A stretch of DNA of 64,000 nucleotides from Norana najaformis (lineage: Eukaryota > Annelida > Clitellata > Crassiclitellata > Hormogastridae): contig OZ029922.1 of assembly GCA_964023275.1 (NCBI GenBank), forward strand, positions 2,727,034-2,791,033, given 5' to 3'. Positions 12,801 through 21,440 of the stretch are shown here, piece by piece; position 1 is the stretch's first letter, and each line of letters opens with the position of its first letter. Below the pieces are notes generated by a model. That model did no database searches. It saw nothing but the letters and a program-made list of their open reading frames with translations, and was not told the origin of the DNA. The position numbers and the translations under genes are program-made.

Positions 12801-15800
12801 AACATCATTGATTTGATTGCTCCAGCTGTTAAAATTCTTGAGCGGATGGTCAACCAGAACACGTATGATGATATTTCCCAAGGTGTTCCATTCATTTGTT
12901 ACCTAACTATGATTTTTTACTATAGTTTCACTTGAAGCCTTGTGTATGATAATGGTGCTATAGAAGTCATAAGATTAGATTAGATTGGATTACTGGATCA
13001 CAAAGACTAGTTCGAGTTACTGTTTGTTTTGTTTGTTCTTGCAGATTTCAGGTACTATGAAGACTTGTCAGATGAGTTTCGTGAGCAGGAAGGAACGCTG
13101 CTTCCACTGTGGAAGTTCTCGTATGAAAAGATCAAGAAACTCGCCATAACGTCCTTGTGTTGGAGCCCAAAATACATGGATCTCTTTGCAGTTGGCCATG
13201 GATCGTGTAAGATCGCTGCACTGCATCTGTTGAATTTTTACATTGTCTGATTGCCGTGTTAGTTGCTCCCGTAGCTGGGTATCAGCTGCCACCAGTGGAA
13301 CCACACGGGCCATCTATGGACCCAGTCAACATGGCTGTCTGTGGTGGAATCTCAATATAATGCTTTCTTTGATAGCCATATCAAAAACTACCTTCGTAAG
13401 TATTCATAATTGTAAGCTCGAGATTTCTACAGCACCCAATGAAAGCTAAGTCATGGGATGCAGCTTATTCTCAGGCGCTCAATCAAAACAAATCAATAAG
13501 AAGGAAGGGTTCGGTTCTGTGACAAGATCCAACAGGCAGGCAGTCAGACAGCAATAGGTGGATGGTGTTTGGAATTGAACCGGAATTGAGATGGTGTAAG
13601 AGGAGTGTTTTCAGTTTTAAGTGAGACCTGTGCAGAGATTGCAAGGGGTGAAGTGTTAATGAGTCCATATGATAGGTCAAGTAATTGTAATTCTGGCTGA
13701 AATTTATTCCAGAGGGGTGAGGCCTTAAACGGAGATTGTATTAGAATGAGGTCCTGTTATAAACGAGGTCGAGTCAAAATTTGTGATCCCATGTCCCCGC
13801 CTTTGTTATATCAGTATTTATGTTGCAATTAGCATGCTTCCAGGAGGCTTGGCCTATGTTAACAAAATGTACCATGGATACTGATGCTAATAAAGTTGTC
13901 TTTTTGGAATGCCCAAGTAATAGAGAGGGTGTAATTACAATTACAATTATGAACTTCCTGTGTGACTTTCAGACGACTTCCTGAAGCAGAGCAATGGGAC
14001 CTTGCTCCTTTACACGATGAAGAATCCATCCTACCCGGAGTACATTCTCCAGACAGACAGTGGAATCATGTCACTCGACATACATCCCGATTATCCGTAT
14101 CTCATTGCCATCGGGTTCTATGATGGCAATGTCGGCGTTTACAACTTGGTTGAAAATAAGGAAGGCCTGGCACATCAGAGTTCAGCCAAAAGTGGAAAGC
14201 ACACAGATCCAGTATGGCAGGCAAGTTCTTTCTGTTCTAAACAGAACTTGTAATTTTGTAATTGTAATCACTAATCTGTGTAGTGCCTCTGCATCAGAGG
14301 TGCGTCTGACAACACCAGACTATGATCTTGAAGGAGTGGTATTCAGCCGCATGCAAACAAGGGCAAGAAAGATCAAATAGCTCCTGTCAAAGGTTACAGA
14401 GCTACCTATTCAAGCACTGATGTCCATGTCTATGCATGAGGGCAAGGTAAGGTAAGGTCAATGTCAATGTCTTATGGCTGCCATAAGATGTCATTACTCA
14501 ATGGAAACTACTACTACCTATTCCAAAAAGATAGACAAACCACAATGGTACTTTAGAATAATCATAATATTGTATTCAGGATCTCAAGAAAAAGAAAGCT
14601 GTGTCTCTGGAACCAGCAGGTAAGGTCAGGTTCGATTCCAGGTCAAGATCCATGAGTCAGGCAGGCATACATCAGACGGCTATGGTGGATGGTGTTTAGA
14701 ATTTGCAGCAGTGAGAGTGATAAGGGGGAGAGGAGGAACCAGGATAGGATTTGTGGATGAAGAATGTTTTCAGTTTTGAGTGAAAGACCTGTGCAGAGAT
14801 TGCAAAGGGTGCAATAAAGGATAAATCATAACTATATCAGTTTAGCAGCATGTTAGGTAGCATTGCTAAATTCATATTGATATCCATTTAGTTCTGTAAA
14901 AATCAATCCCTTTGAGAGGTTCTCAAAAGGCAACATGCATACTGGGCTTTTTGATCAGGTTGTAGGAGGTGAAACTGAAAAAATGTTGGTTCCTGTCTCC
15001 AGTACATGTGTACAGCATGGAGGACTTAATTTTTTTATTGTTTCTTACAAGAGCTTTTGATCTATTGACAGTGCATTGGGTTTGTGATGATTGCGGTTTC
15101 AAGCATGGTGAGCCGACTTCATGTAACGACCGTGGACAAGGAGATCTCATTACATTACGTAATATTTTGCTGATTTCTAGGTGAGATGGCAACCTGAAGA
15201 TCTGGATGGCAATCTAAATTTCTATTCGCTTTCATCGGATGGTCGAGTTGTTGCCTGGACCCTGTTGAAGGTATACTTACTCTCTGTCAAGGAACTACTC
15301 TGCCAGCATGCCCATATGGGGCCTATATGAAACTAATATTCCCATATGGGACACTTATAAGGCACATGTGGGTCCTTTCAAATGTTCATGGTCATGCTGG
15401 TAGGGTCAGTTGTATTGTTAAATTTATGTAGAAGCTCCTCTTGCATTTGTCCATTTTCTACAGCAAGTTTTCGGGGCTAACTTCTAACTCTTTTAAATGT
15501 TGATGGGAATTCTGTTCTACTTTTCTAGAATGATTTGCACTTCCAAGACGTAATTCAGCTGACTTTACACAACCTGTCTTCTTCAGGACCTGATGGTACA
15601 CAGCTAGTTACTTTGGGTACGTTTTCCTATTCTTTTTAATAGTCGACTGAACAAATAATTAGTATTGTGACTACTGGTCATATGGACTTTATGTTTTGAA
15701 TTTTTGAATATATAGCTGTTTTTGATGATTATAATGAGGTGACTTTAAATTTATAACTGTAATCGCAAGTGCTCATTTATATAGCGCCGGTCCAAGAAAA

Positions 15801-18800
15801 CGCGCCCAAGGTGCAGCTGACCTGACAACACAAGACCAAGATTGAATAGAATGGTCTTCAGTTGCTGATGAAATAGTGACAAAGAAACGAGAACATTGCA
15901 TGGCAGCGCATTCCAGAATAATAATAATTTATAATCTCTGCATTTATTAAGGACCACTATCTAATGAATAAGCATCAATCGATGGTGCTGAGCAACTGTG
16001 AGTGAAGGACTTGCTCAAGGTCCCTACACAGTAACCGTGTCAGAGGAGGAGGCTTGAACCCATACTCTCTGTGTTACAAGCCAAGCACTCTAACAATTAG
16101 TTACCATGCCCCCACAAAATATAGTGTATAAAGCACTGATAAGAGCAAAGCTGCCTTATTGCTTTGTGAATGTACGAGATGTTTGCGAGTATAGTAGATT
16201 TGTAGCGGCTCATGGTCTAATCTTAAAGTTCTAGAATTAAGGGCTGACCATCATAATGGCGAATGTGTCATAATCGTAAACTAATGATTTCTACAGCTCC
16301 CAACAAAAGCTAAGTCACAGGAACCAGCTTATTTGCAGGTGCTCAGTCAACACAGACTCAATAGGTAAGAAGGGTATGGTGTCTAACCTGCTTCTGCTTT
16401 TGGTGAATCTTTCTTAGGTTCGGGAGTTTCCTTTGATTTTCATCCTCAGAAGCCGCACATCTTCATCATCGGCACAGAAGAGGGAAAGGTCCACGTCTGC
16501 TCCAAGTTCTACTCAAGTACGTTTGTAGATACTTACAATGCTCATCACATGGCCATTTATCGGATTGCCTGGAACCAGTACCATCCAGGTGTTTTCATCA
16601 CCTGCAGTGCTGACTGGACCATCAAGATCTGGGATCGAACAACTGACTCTAAGTACGTACTTGACACTTCTCAAGCAACGTTCCCTCTAAGGTTAGGATG
16701 TTGCTGAGCGCTGAGCAGATTGTACTGAACAAGCATTAAAATGACCTGAGCACAAAATTTTGATCAGGACTTTATTTTCAACTGTTATTTATTAAATCTT
16801 ATTTTTGTTTTGGTATAATATTAGGTATTTTATTACTGGAAGGAATGTCAAAATTAATTTAATAACTTTGATAAAATAGATGTATTTAGATAAAAACTTT
16901 ATTTAAAAACAATAAAATTTCAGCTATTTATAGCTATAGGTTCCAGAAATAGGTAATCATAAAAAATATAGATACCAGTTTTATTTTCTGCAATAAGTGT
17001 CTATAATTATATAATAATTTTAAAAGTAAACAATTGAAAAGTTTAAAAATTGTTTAGAAAATATAAGAATGCTTTTACAGAGCAGTTTTTTAAGTTATGA
17101 ATTTAAAATGCTGTAATTAGTTGTACAAAGTAAACACTTTTTTATTTCAAGTCCTCTCTTGGAGTCTCTCCTATTTTAAACAAGATCAAATAAACGTATC
17201 AACTGTTTTGAAAAATCTTATAATTTTTCTATTCTGATTTTGTTGTTTTTCCAATAATTGTACACCATCTCCACCTGAGCAACTGATCCGGAACAGAGGC
17301 TGACAGGACAGTCAGTGACCCATATATATAAAATGTGAAACAGATGCAAAAAGAGAGCTACAGGGGAAGTGTCAAGGGCTGGATTTATATACAAGCTCAA
17401 AGAGGGCTTAATTATGTCTTTAAACCCTCCTTGTCATGCTCTGCATTCCCGCATATAATTTTATTGGAGCTCGGATATCAAGGCATTCAACCATTACTAC
17501 CTGTTTGGAACTTGGTCTTCGTAGCATTAAGACATCTGTGTCCCAGCTGTTAAATATCAATTACAATTCTTAATTCTATGTTGCTATTCTATAAAGTTTG
17601 CTATATGAAATGATGAAATTTATTCTCCTTGCCAAGAATGAAATTATCTGCGTTGAGAACACTTTTAGTGCGCAGCATGATGAAAGCTGCTGCACGCGCG
17701 CACGCGCGCAGCTTACAGAGAACATTGCTTCTCATACTTTGTTCTAGGTACTTAATATAACACGTATAATTGCCATTTTTCACTCTTCAAGTACTTAATA
17801 CACAGTGTGTAATTATCATTTTTTATACTCTTAGTACTTAACATGAAGTTTGCAGTTGCATTTTTCATACTCTAAGTACTTAACACAAAGTGCATGATTG
17901 CCATTTTTTCTCTCTGGTCTTCAGGCAACTGGACTTGGTTCTTGATATGGCATCTTTGGACAACCCCACTGGCTTGACGCAGCACTCGTGAATAAGCTGG
18001 TGCCCTGTACTTAGCTTTTAAGTAGGGCTTTAGAAATTTTGAGTTTATGATTATGATTTTTGTTCCAAAAATACATAATTTCCAATTTTCAAACTCCAAC
18101 ATGTAAACAAATGTTAAACTTTTATCTTGTACTCAGAATGTGATGACGTGGTATGTAATTGTTTTCTGTCGGTTCTCAGTCTTTCTCTGCCTAAATGGGA
18201 ATGCAATAACCGAACAATTAATACTTCAAAAGTATGAACACACTTCAGATGACCTTACCTTATTGCTTGCCTTACCTTGTCTTCTATTTGAACCTAGTGA
18301 CGTATACCTTACCTTGAGAATTGGCAAATTAACAAGCTCTTGTGTTACCTCAACTGACCTGAGTGCTTGCTAATTAAAGTAATTAATTTTAGGGAGCCAA
18401 TGTTCACCTTTGACCTTGGCAGTTCAGTGGGTGACATTGCGTGGGCTCCTTATTCTTCAACGGTGTTTGCTGCAGTTACGGCTGATGGCAAGGTAAGAAT
18501 GATATAAAAGGGAAGAATGTTGTGCATAGCTATAACTCCTTAATGCATTATCCAATCTGTGCATTTAGTAATTTTGAAGACACTCAAAATCACTGCTTAA
18601 CTTCTGCATTTAAAAAAATTTATAACAGTTAAATCAGTAAAAACACGTTTGTTTATTTATATGTGGCTTACCTTTATCAATAGTTCTGCATTTTAAGAAT
18701 CCATTTAGAATCCGACAAATTTCTTTTTGCAGATTTTTCATTTGGTGCTGAGACTTTTAATTTTTAACACTTTGTTGCATTTTTCATGGTTAGGTTTATG

Positions 18801-21012
18801 TGTTTGATCTCAACGTCAACAAGTATGAGCCATTATGCGAGCAGACAGTCACATCAAAGAAGAAAACAAAGTTGACGCACATCGCTTTTAATCCCAAACA
18901 TCCGGTCATCATTGTAGGTGATGACAGGTAAGATAATGATTTGACTAAGATCAAGAAATTCTCTGTGTCATGCCTTGTAACTGAAAGCTATAAGAAAACG
19001 TTTTTGTAGCGCCATACAAGAGCCTGTGAAAGATTCTGCAAAATGCAGTTTGTTTATTTGTTTATTTATTTATTTATTTATTGAATGTACTTATTATACA
19101 CACAAGGTAGGAAATCTGAATTTGATGAAGCAAGACAACTGCGTGCAAATGACTTGTCCAGGGTCTTACATGGAGTCTGCTTAGCAGAGTTGAACTTGCA
19201 ATCGTTGTATTACAGATACAGTGCACTACTGAATGGAATGTAATATACCTGGACATTTATATAGTGCCTTTCCAAGAATCATTGAAGGCACTCCTTACGA
19301 GCCTAAATGATGTGATAGGTAAACAAGAATGAAAAGTTCATATGCAGCTGAACAGAGTTTGGATAGGTGTGTAACATTGCTTATTCTGTGTTGCAGGGGC
19401 ACAGTTATCAGTCTCAAGTTGTCTCCAAATCTTCGCAAGCAGCCAAAGGTATTGCAAAAAAAATTTATGTCTTACAAGAGGTATGTACTGTTAAATCTCA
19501 GCTATCTTGGGAGATCAGTGTGAAGTTTCTTCTTCAATGCCTCTGCATTTGTGCCCAGCACCGTAATGCAGTTGCCTTCAGAGGCACCTTTATGGTTAGC
19601 CACAAAAACTTAGATGAGACCTTATTTTCCAGAGATCTGCTTTCCACATACTCCTATCATAAGTTTTCGTTCCTAAATAATCATTCCTACCTTGGGTAAT
19701 AAAATTGGACGTTCTTCTAGGGAACACCTTAAGTGCTAAAATTTCAAAAACTTGGCTGAAGTTTAACAGTGTAAGAAAAATTTTGTGAAAACATAAATTC
19801 TAAGTCCAGTTATTAAAATTATTGATGAAATTAGATTAAATTAGAGTCAACTTATGTGCATTTAAAACAAATCAAGGAAAATGGCCCTATTTCACATTTT
19901 TTATTTTTATTTTATTTTTTAATGCACCAGAACCTCCACATAAAGTAGTTCATAAGAATCCAAATTCTGACACTATTAGCTACAAGGACCCTAATTTTAA
20001 TGCAGCTTTGATGTCTTGACATTTGTGCACATATAACATTTAATGATTGCTTAAAATAAAAACCATAGTCAAAAATTGTATTCTTGTTGAAGAAGGGCAG
20101 TCAAGATCTGATACTTTGCTGGCCTGGTTAGCTACATCGGTTAAAACATAAGGCAAGGCGCCTCTGTGAGGATGCTGGTTCGCATATCTGTAGTGGCTAT
20201 ATTTCAGAGATTTAAATCTCGGGCTAGCACGGTCTGTACATGGGGACCTTAAATGGCATGATGCCCATTCAAACAGGCAGCAGTGGTGAGGGCTCTCACC
20301 CTATCAAGTCACTGCAAAATTAGCAGGATCGAGACCATGCAGTTGCTATAGAAAAACGTATACATTTACATCATGGCATGAGGTTGTTCCAAAGCTGCAA
20401 ATATTGCTCATGTAACTAGATGTGTCACCCGGTGCGGGCTCCCGCAACATACACAGAGCCTAACCAATGGATTTGCAACAAGAGTTCACAGTTGAGACCA
20501 TGTTCAGATGGCAGTGATGGTGATTGGGCTGCACGACATTGTGAAAGAACTGAGTAGGCTCTCAAACATAAACCGATTACTGCTGTCTTTGACTCCTGAG
20601 CGAAGTCAGAGACGTGGCATTTGGCACCCTGCGTAACACAGCTTCAGTCGTAAATGCTTCAACACCTAGTGCAAACATTCTTAATTGCTGAGATACCTAA
20701 TGCAAGCATTATTAGGAGCTTTGATAGCCACTGCAAACATTCTCAAATGCTTACTTACCTAATCCAAAAATTATTCAATGTCTATTCAACGTACCTTACC
20801 TTGTGTTTTTTTAGGAAAAGAAAGGACAAGAGCCTGTTAGACATGACGATAAGGAGACCCTGCGCAGAGAATACGAAAACCAGAAGCTGGAAAAGCTGCT
20901 GGCAATGGTACGTCAACCAGACTCCAAGGAAAGAAGTGTCCTCAAACCCACTGCTGTCGCTGCCATTGCCAAGGCCAACGTCAAACAGCAAGAGACGAAG
21001 AAGGCCGACTGA
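1772..21012 (+). CDS. DNAI1: Dynein axonemal intermediate chain 1 (20-exon gene, complete)
   Basis: Outer-dynein-arm intermediate chain. It works with DNAI2 at the base of the outer arm, links heavy chains to light chains and doublet microtubules, and is needed for ciliary beating. Joining the 20 exons listed below (2244 nt) gives 747 codons plus stop without a frame break; vertebrate DNAI1 is about 700 residues. Residues 50-76 hold the conserved LKEEFTR and [10 protein letters not shown] motifs; residues 174-255 hold [14 protein letters not shown] and QWEI; residues about 300-320 hold MVNQNTYDD; seven WD repeats fill about 345-680. Residues 128-173 are a Glu-rich linker, and the C-terminus (683-747) is a basic, charged extension. 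Intron 13 is GC-AG. The window also shows an imperfect X-box upstream. Identity is very secure. The weakest parts are exon 1 (chosen for its Kozak-like ATG and basic MPPKIG start) and the small exon 6. Confidence 0.93.
3595..3700 (+). repeat. Retroelement 3' tail, family B
   Basis: Ends gagcatctgtgaataagctg ... ggcgctgtagaa ... gattatgatt, the shared 3' end of a dispersed family seen again at 10264, 13406, 14625, 16268, 24195, 49279 and 56727. It lies in DNAI1 intron 1. Confidence 0.6.
3810..3869 (+). CDS. DNAI1: DNAI1 exon 2
   Basis: Residues 14-33, acidic ([11 protein letters not shown]...), acceptor gattag, donor gtatgt, phase 0-0. It matches the acidic N-terminal stretch of vertebrate DNAI1 in place and character only. 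Confidence 0.75.
4500..4565. repeat. GA / CAGA / CA microsatellite
   Basis: Runs of agaga, then cagacaga tetramers, then cacaca in DNAI1 intron 2. Confidence 0.8.
4670..4717 (+). CDS. DNAI1: DNAI1 exon 3
   Basis: Residues 34-49 ([16 protein letters not shown]), acceptor ttgcag, donor gtatgc, phase 0-0. It aligns with the short P-x-x-Q-L segment directly before LKEEFTR in other DNAI1 proteins. Confidence 0.85.
4848..5062 (+). repeat. Degenerate TAAGG pentamer region
   Basis: Imperfect taaggtaagg arrays interspersed with atcaat...tttattt spacers. The same motif recurs at about 8834, 14445, 18250 (reverse), 36520 (reverse), 59285 and 59550. Each unit contains aggtaag, which mimics a 5' splice site. 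Confidence 0.6.
5215..5295 (+). CDS. DNAI1: DNAI1 exon 4
   Basis: Residues 50-76 with [20 protein letters not shown], one of the most conserved N-terminal blocks of the family. Acceptor tttcag, donor gttttc, phase 0-0. Confidence 0.95.
5355..5500 (-). repeat. LINE-like 3' fragment (in DNAI1 intron 4)
   Basis: The stretch with cacctcaaaagtg, agctggaaaaagat, cttcaattgtttgca and agctggtggttgtgaattc is repeated, diverged, at 55735-55860 in a MEF2 intron. Both look like 3' ends of one retroelement. Confidence 0.45.
6081..6204 (+). CDS. DNAI1: DNAI1 exon 5
   Basis: Residues 77-118 ([17 protein letters not shown]...), matching the YKP...NQLAVHY block. Acceptor catag, donor gtaaat, phase 0-1. Confidence 0.93.
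6280..6660 (+). repeat. Dispersed repeat shared with 20220 and 21590
   Basis: Holds agcaaccgtatggccttgac (again at about 21600) and gggaccttaaatgacatggt with cagcagtggtgaagg (again at about 20240-20300). Family not recognised. Confidence 0.5.
6791..6864. repeat. AAT / GAT trinucleotide microsatellite
   Basis: AAT units, then about 17 GAT units, then AAT again, in DNAI1 intron 5. The antisense poly-Ser frame is an artefact. Confidence 0.9.
7207..7330 (-). repeat. Retroelement 3' tail, family C
   Basis: Pattern gccgttatcataatgc, aaggtatcaattgatgg, aatcagaatcataatccatt, ggagaaggcaggtc. It recurs at 30290, 36301, 37974, 39078 and 51702, and in reverse at 12912, 35235, 48050 and 62600. Confidence 0.6.
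7572..7601 (+). CDS. DNAI1: DNAI1 exon 6 (30-nt micro-exon)
   Basis: Small exon with acceptor tgtgcag and donor gtaagt, phase 1-1; encodes [10 protein letters not shown] across its borders. It is the only joint that keeps consensus sites here; because it is symmetric it could be skipped without changing frame. Confidence 0.65.
8099..8235 (+). CDS. DNAI1: DNAI1 exon 7 (Glu-rich)
   Basis: Residues 128-173. A GAG-repeat microsatellite (about 8138-8166) is translated as a run of glutamates, followed by [12 protein letters not shown]. Acceptor tttcag, donor gtaggt, phase 1-0. Vertebrate DNAI1 is also acidic here but without so pure a run. Confidence 0.85.
9050..9290 (+). repeat. Retroelement 3' tail, family D
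   Basis: Contains ctctggtcttctggcaatc, gacttgacgcagcactcgtg, aagctggtgccctgcactt and a gattatggtgatt tail. Other copies: 17905-18060, 25255-25345, 30600-30780, 37555-37665. The antisense frames here are not genes. Confidence 0.6.
9350..9493 (+). CDS. DNAI1: DNAI1 exon 8
   Basis: Residues 174-221 including [16 protein letters not shown]. The block is nearly invariant in DNAI1; ASQT resembles an LC8 light-chain docking motif (inference). Acceptor aacag, donor gtgagt, phase 0-0. Confidence 0.95.
9755..10095 (+). mobile_element. LINE 3' end fragment (CR1/L2-like)
   Basis: After a CT microsatellite (9757-9783) the plus frame reads [17 protein letters not shown] and then [10 protein letters not shown], resembling the last residues of many LINE reverse-transcriptase ORFs (AxPxxWNxLP ... 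FKxxLKTxLF). It is followed by the usual tail ccttgaagcggcgctttac. The rest of the ORF is missing: a 5'-truncated dead copy. Confidence 0.55.
10264..10425 (+). repeat. Family B retroelement tail
   Basis: Shares gttttgactgagcgcctgtg, ctttcgttgggcgctgtag and a terminal gattatgatt with the other B copies, in DNAI1 intron 8. Confidence 0.6.
10513..10614 (+). CDS. DNAI1: DNAI1 exon 9
   Basis: Residues 222-255 ([20 protein letters not shown]), continuing the TEPPPR...QWEIYDAY block. Acceptor gcgtag, donor gtatgc, phase 0-0. Confidence 0.95.
11101..11184 (+). CDS. DNAI1: DNAI1 exon 10
   Basis: Residues 256-283, Lys/Glu-rich linker ([13 protein letters not shown]...). Acceptor tttttcag, donor gtatcg, phase 0-0. 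Confidence 0.88.
11561..12241 (-). mobile_element. Internally deleted piggyBac-type element
   Basis: 681 bp flanked by TTAA on both sides (11557-11560 and 12242-12245). Terminal inverted repeats: CCCTTTCGCTGCGG at the left, with CCGCAGCGAAGAGG at the right. CCCTTT-type ends plus TTAA target duplication are the hallmark of piggyBac. Subterminal repeats gacgagacatactcgtcat and gacgagaggttctcgtcat sit by the right end. The minus strand keeps only the two extremities of a transposase ORF (next entry), so this is a non-autonomous deletion derivative. Confidence 0.85.
11693..11885 (-). pseudogene. piggyBac transposase remnant (N- and C-terminus only)
   Basis: From 11885 the minus strand reads [11 protein letters not shown], an early stop, then an acidic [12 protein letters not shown] stretch like piggyBac N-termini. 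Directly afterwards, in another frame, it reads a Cys-rich C-terminus ([11 protein letters not shown], then CFKRYHTEE) ending EEEEL and stop at 11693-11695. This matches the C-x2-C ... C-F-x-x-Y-H zinc-binding tail of piggyBac transposases. The whole catalytic DDD domain is missing. Confidence 0.75.
12617..12775 (+). repeat. 44-bp minisatellite, about 3.5 copies
   Basis: Unit begins ctgaacaactgttgtctttc and continues tgagtaatcattggattgtt. Copies are nearly identical. It lies directly before DNAI1 exon 11. Confidence 0.85.
12795..12882 (+). CDS. DNAI1: DNAI1 exon 11
   Basis: Residues 284-313, with [14 protein letters not shown] matching the highly conserved [14 protein letters not shown] helix before the propeller. 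Acceptor gtgcag, donor gtgttc (weak), phase 0-1. Confidence 0.94.
12905..12995 (+). repeat. Family C retroelement tail (reverse orientation)
   Basis: Contains atagtttcacttgaagcct, gtatgataatggtgctatag and gattagattagattgg, the reverse complement of the C-family end. Confidence 0.5.
13045..13206 (+). CDS. DNAI1: DNAI1 exon 12 (WD repeat 1)
   Basis: Residues 313-367, GTLLPLWKF and then the first WD blade ([19 protein letters not shown]). Acceptor ttgcag, donor gtaaga, phase 1-1. Confidence 0.96.
13406..13740 (-). repeat. Family B retroelement, longer copy
   Basis: Starts with cgagatttctacagcaccca and carries caaatcaataagaaggaagg, the cagtcagacagcaataggtg block, the ttttcagttttaagtgagac block and ggaatttattccagaggggt-like end. 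Diverged; in DNAI1 intron 12. Confidence 0.55.
13973..14220 (+). CDS. DNAI1: DNAI1 exon 13 (WD repeat 2)
   Basis: Residues 367-449, with [20 protein letters not shown] and the [14 protein letters not shown] motif at its end. Acceptor ctttcag. The donor is gcaagt after CAG, a GC-type 5' splice site with otherwise perfect consensus. Phase 1-0. Confidence 0.95.
14625..14830 (-). repeat. Family B retroelement, internal part
   Basis: Matches the middle of the 13406-13740 and 24195-24510 copies (ccaggtcaagatccatgagt, gagtgaaagacctgtgcaga). Confidence 0.55.
15181..15270 (+). CDS. DNAI1: DNAI1 exon 14 (WD repeat 3)
   Basis: Residues 450-479 ([20 protein letters not shown]), acceptor tttctag, donor gtatac, phase 0-0. 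It joins exactly to VWQ of the previous exon, confirming the GC-AG intron. Confidence 0.95.
15300..15400. repeat. Dispersed repeat with cccatatggg motifs
   Basis: gccagcatgcccatatgggg and the inverted catatgggacac... occur here and at 11195-11295 next to exon 10, forming small inverted repeats around cccatatggg. Confidence 0.5.
15529..15616 (+). CDS. DNAI1: DNAI1 exon 15
   Basis: Residues 480-509, the linker between WD repeats 3 and 4 ([20 protein letters not shown]). Acceptor ttctag, donor gtacgt, phase 0-1. Confidence 0.92.
15761..15915 (-). mobile_element. LINE 3' end fragment
   Basis: Minus frame reads [10 protein letters not shown] then [15 protein letters not shown], the FWNxLP ... 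LKTxLF end of CR1/L2-like ORFs, with a cgctatataaat-type tail at its low-coordinate side. Confidence 0.55.
15917..16113 (-). mobile_element. tRNA-derived SINE copy
   Basis: Near full length: tail ctgcatttattaaggacc, core gacttgctcaaggtccctac, tRNA-like head with B box ggcttgaaccc. It lies directly beside the LINE fragment in DNAI1 intron 15. Confidence 0.75.
16268..16383 (-). repeat. Family B retroelement tail
   Basis: atttctacagctcccaacaa through ggtgctcagtcaacacagac; truncated copy, immediately upstream of DNAI1 exon 16. Confidence 0.55.
16418..16652 (+). CDS. DNAI1: DNAI1 exon 16 (WD repeats 4-5)
   Basis: Residues 509-587. Two blades: [20 protein letters not shown] and [16 protein letters not shown], the latter a textbook WD ending. 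Acceptor tcttag, donor gtacgt, phase 1-2. Confidence 0.96.
17690..17712. repeat. Alternating purine-pyrimidine tract (possible Z-DNA)
   Basis: tgcacgcgcgcacgcgcgca alternates strictly for 20 bp in a very A/T-rich intron and is nearly self-complementary. Confidence 0.6.
17746..17912 (+). repeat. About 50-bp minisatellite in DNAI1 intron 16
   Basis: Units begin taagtacttaa and end attgccatttttcatact. About four diverged copies run in tandem, then meet a family D tail. Confidence 0.7.
17905..18060 (+). repeat. Family D retroelement tail
   Basis: tctctggtcttcaggcaact, gacttgacgc-type block ggcttgacgcagcactcgtg and gagtttatgattatgatt end. Confidence 0.6.
18393..18492 (+). CDS. DNAI1: DNAI1 exon 17 (WD repeat 6)
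   Basis: Residues 587-620, [20 protein letters not shown], nearly identical to vertebrate DNAI1. Acceptor ttttag, donor gtaaga, phase 2-0. Confidence 0.96.
18794..18927 (+). CDS. DNAI1: DNAI1 exon 18 (WD repeat 7)
   Basis: Residues 621-665, [13 protein letters not shown] then [17 protein letters not shown]. Acceptor gttag, donor gtaaga, phase 0-2. Confidence 0.96.
19040..19240 (-). mobile_element. Diverged SINE-like copy
   Basis: A tttatttattta tract followed by gacttgtccagggtctta, gttgaacttgcaatcgttgt and ttacagatacagtgcactac. The order (tail, core, tRNA-like head read in reverse) is that of a SINE, but the sequence differs from the main family. Confidence 0.45.
19397..19448 (+). CDS. DNAI1: DNAI1 exon 19
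   Basis: Residues 665-682 ([17 protein letters not shown]), closing the propeller. Acceptor ttgcag, donor gtattg, phase 2-0. Confidence 0.95.
20215..20645 (+). repeat. Dispersed repeats, partly shared with 6540
   Basis: 20220-20330 copies the 6540-6640 repeat. 20410-20645 (gtgcgggctcccgcaacata ...) is unique in the window and I do not recognise it. DNAI1 intron 19. Confidence 0.4.
20815..21012 (+). CDS. DNAI1: DNAI1 exon 20 (stop codon)
   Basis: Residues 683-747 and TGA at 21010-21012. EKKGQEP matches the family; the rest is a charged coil-like tail ending KQQETKKAD. Acceptor ttttttag. No clear AATAAA is visible in the following 200 bp. Confidence 0.93.
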   Translation, partial: EKKGQEPVRHDDKETLRREYENQKLEKLLAMVRQPDSKERSVLKPTAVAAIAKANVKQQETKKAD

Positions 21013-21184
21013 TTCTTACAGTGTAGCAATTTTTTCACTAGTCACATTTCTGTTTTTTAATAATGCAAACTGTGATGAAACATGAAAATTGTTTGCAAGT
21101 GGTTATCATTTATTAAGCAAAGTTATATGCTGTGTGTAATATATTACTGTAGTTGCTCCTTGTAATGGTAATAATAATAATTAA

Positions 21185-21440
21185 TATTAATAATTAGTAA
21201 CTTCTAATGCACTAGTGTCTAATGCACAAGGCTTCAGCTGATGGCGAACCAAAAGCAAGCTGCAATCAGGCCAGTATCCAGAAGGACAGTCCACAAGACA
21301 GAGAGACAGCCTACGGTGGATAAGCAATTTGAAAAGGCAAGTCTTAAGTTGAGCACAGAATGACAGAAGCAGCTGAGCAGAATGAACTGACACAGGAAGG
21401 GAGTTCCAGAATGTGGGTCCAGTAACCAAAAAAGCCCGTT
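21185..21440 (-). mobile_element. LINE 3' end fragment downstream of DNAI1
   Basis: Minus frame reads VTGPTFWNSLPVSVHSAQ then FCAQLKTCLFKLLIH, the AGPxxWNSLP ... FKxxLKTxLF end of LINE ORFs. It begins only about 170 bp after the DNAI1 stop codon. Confidence 0.6.
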
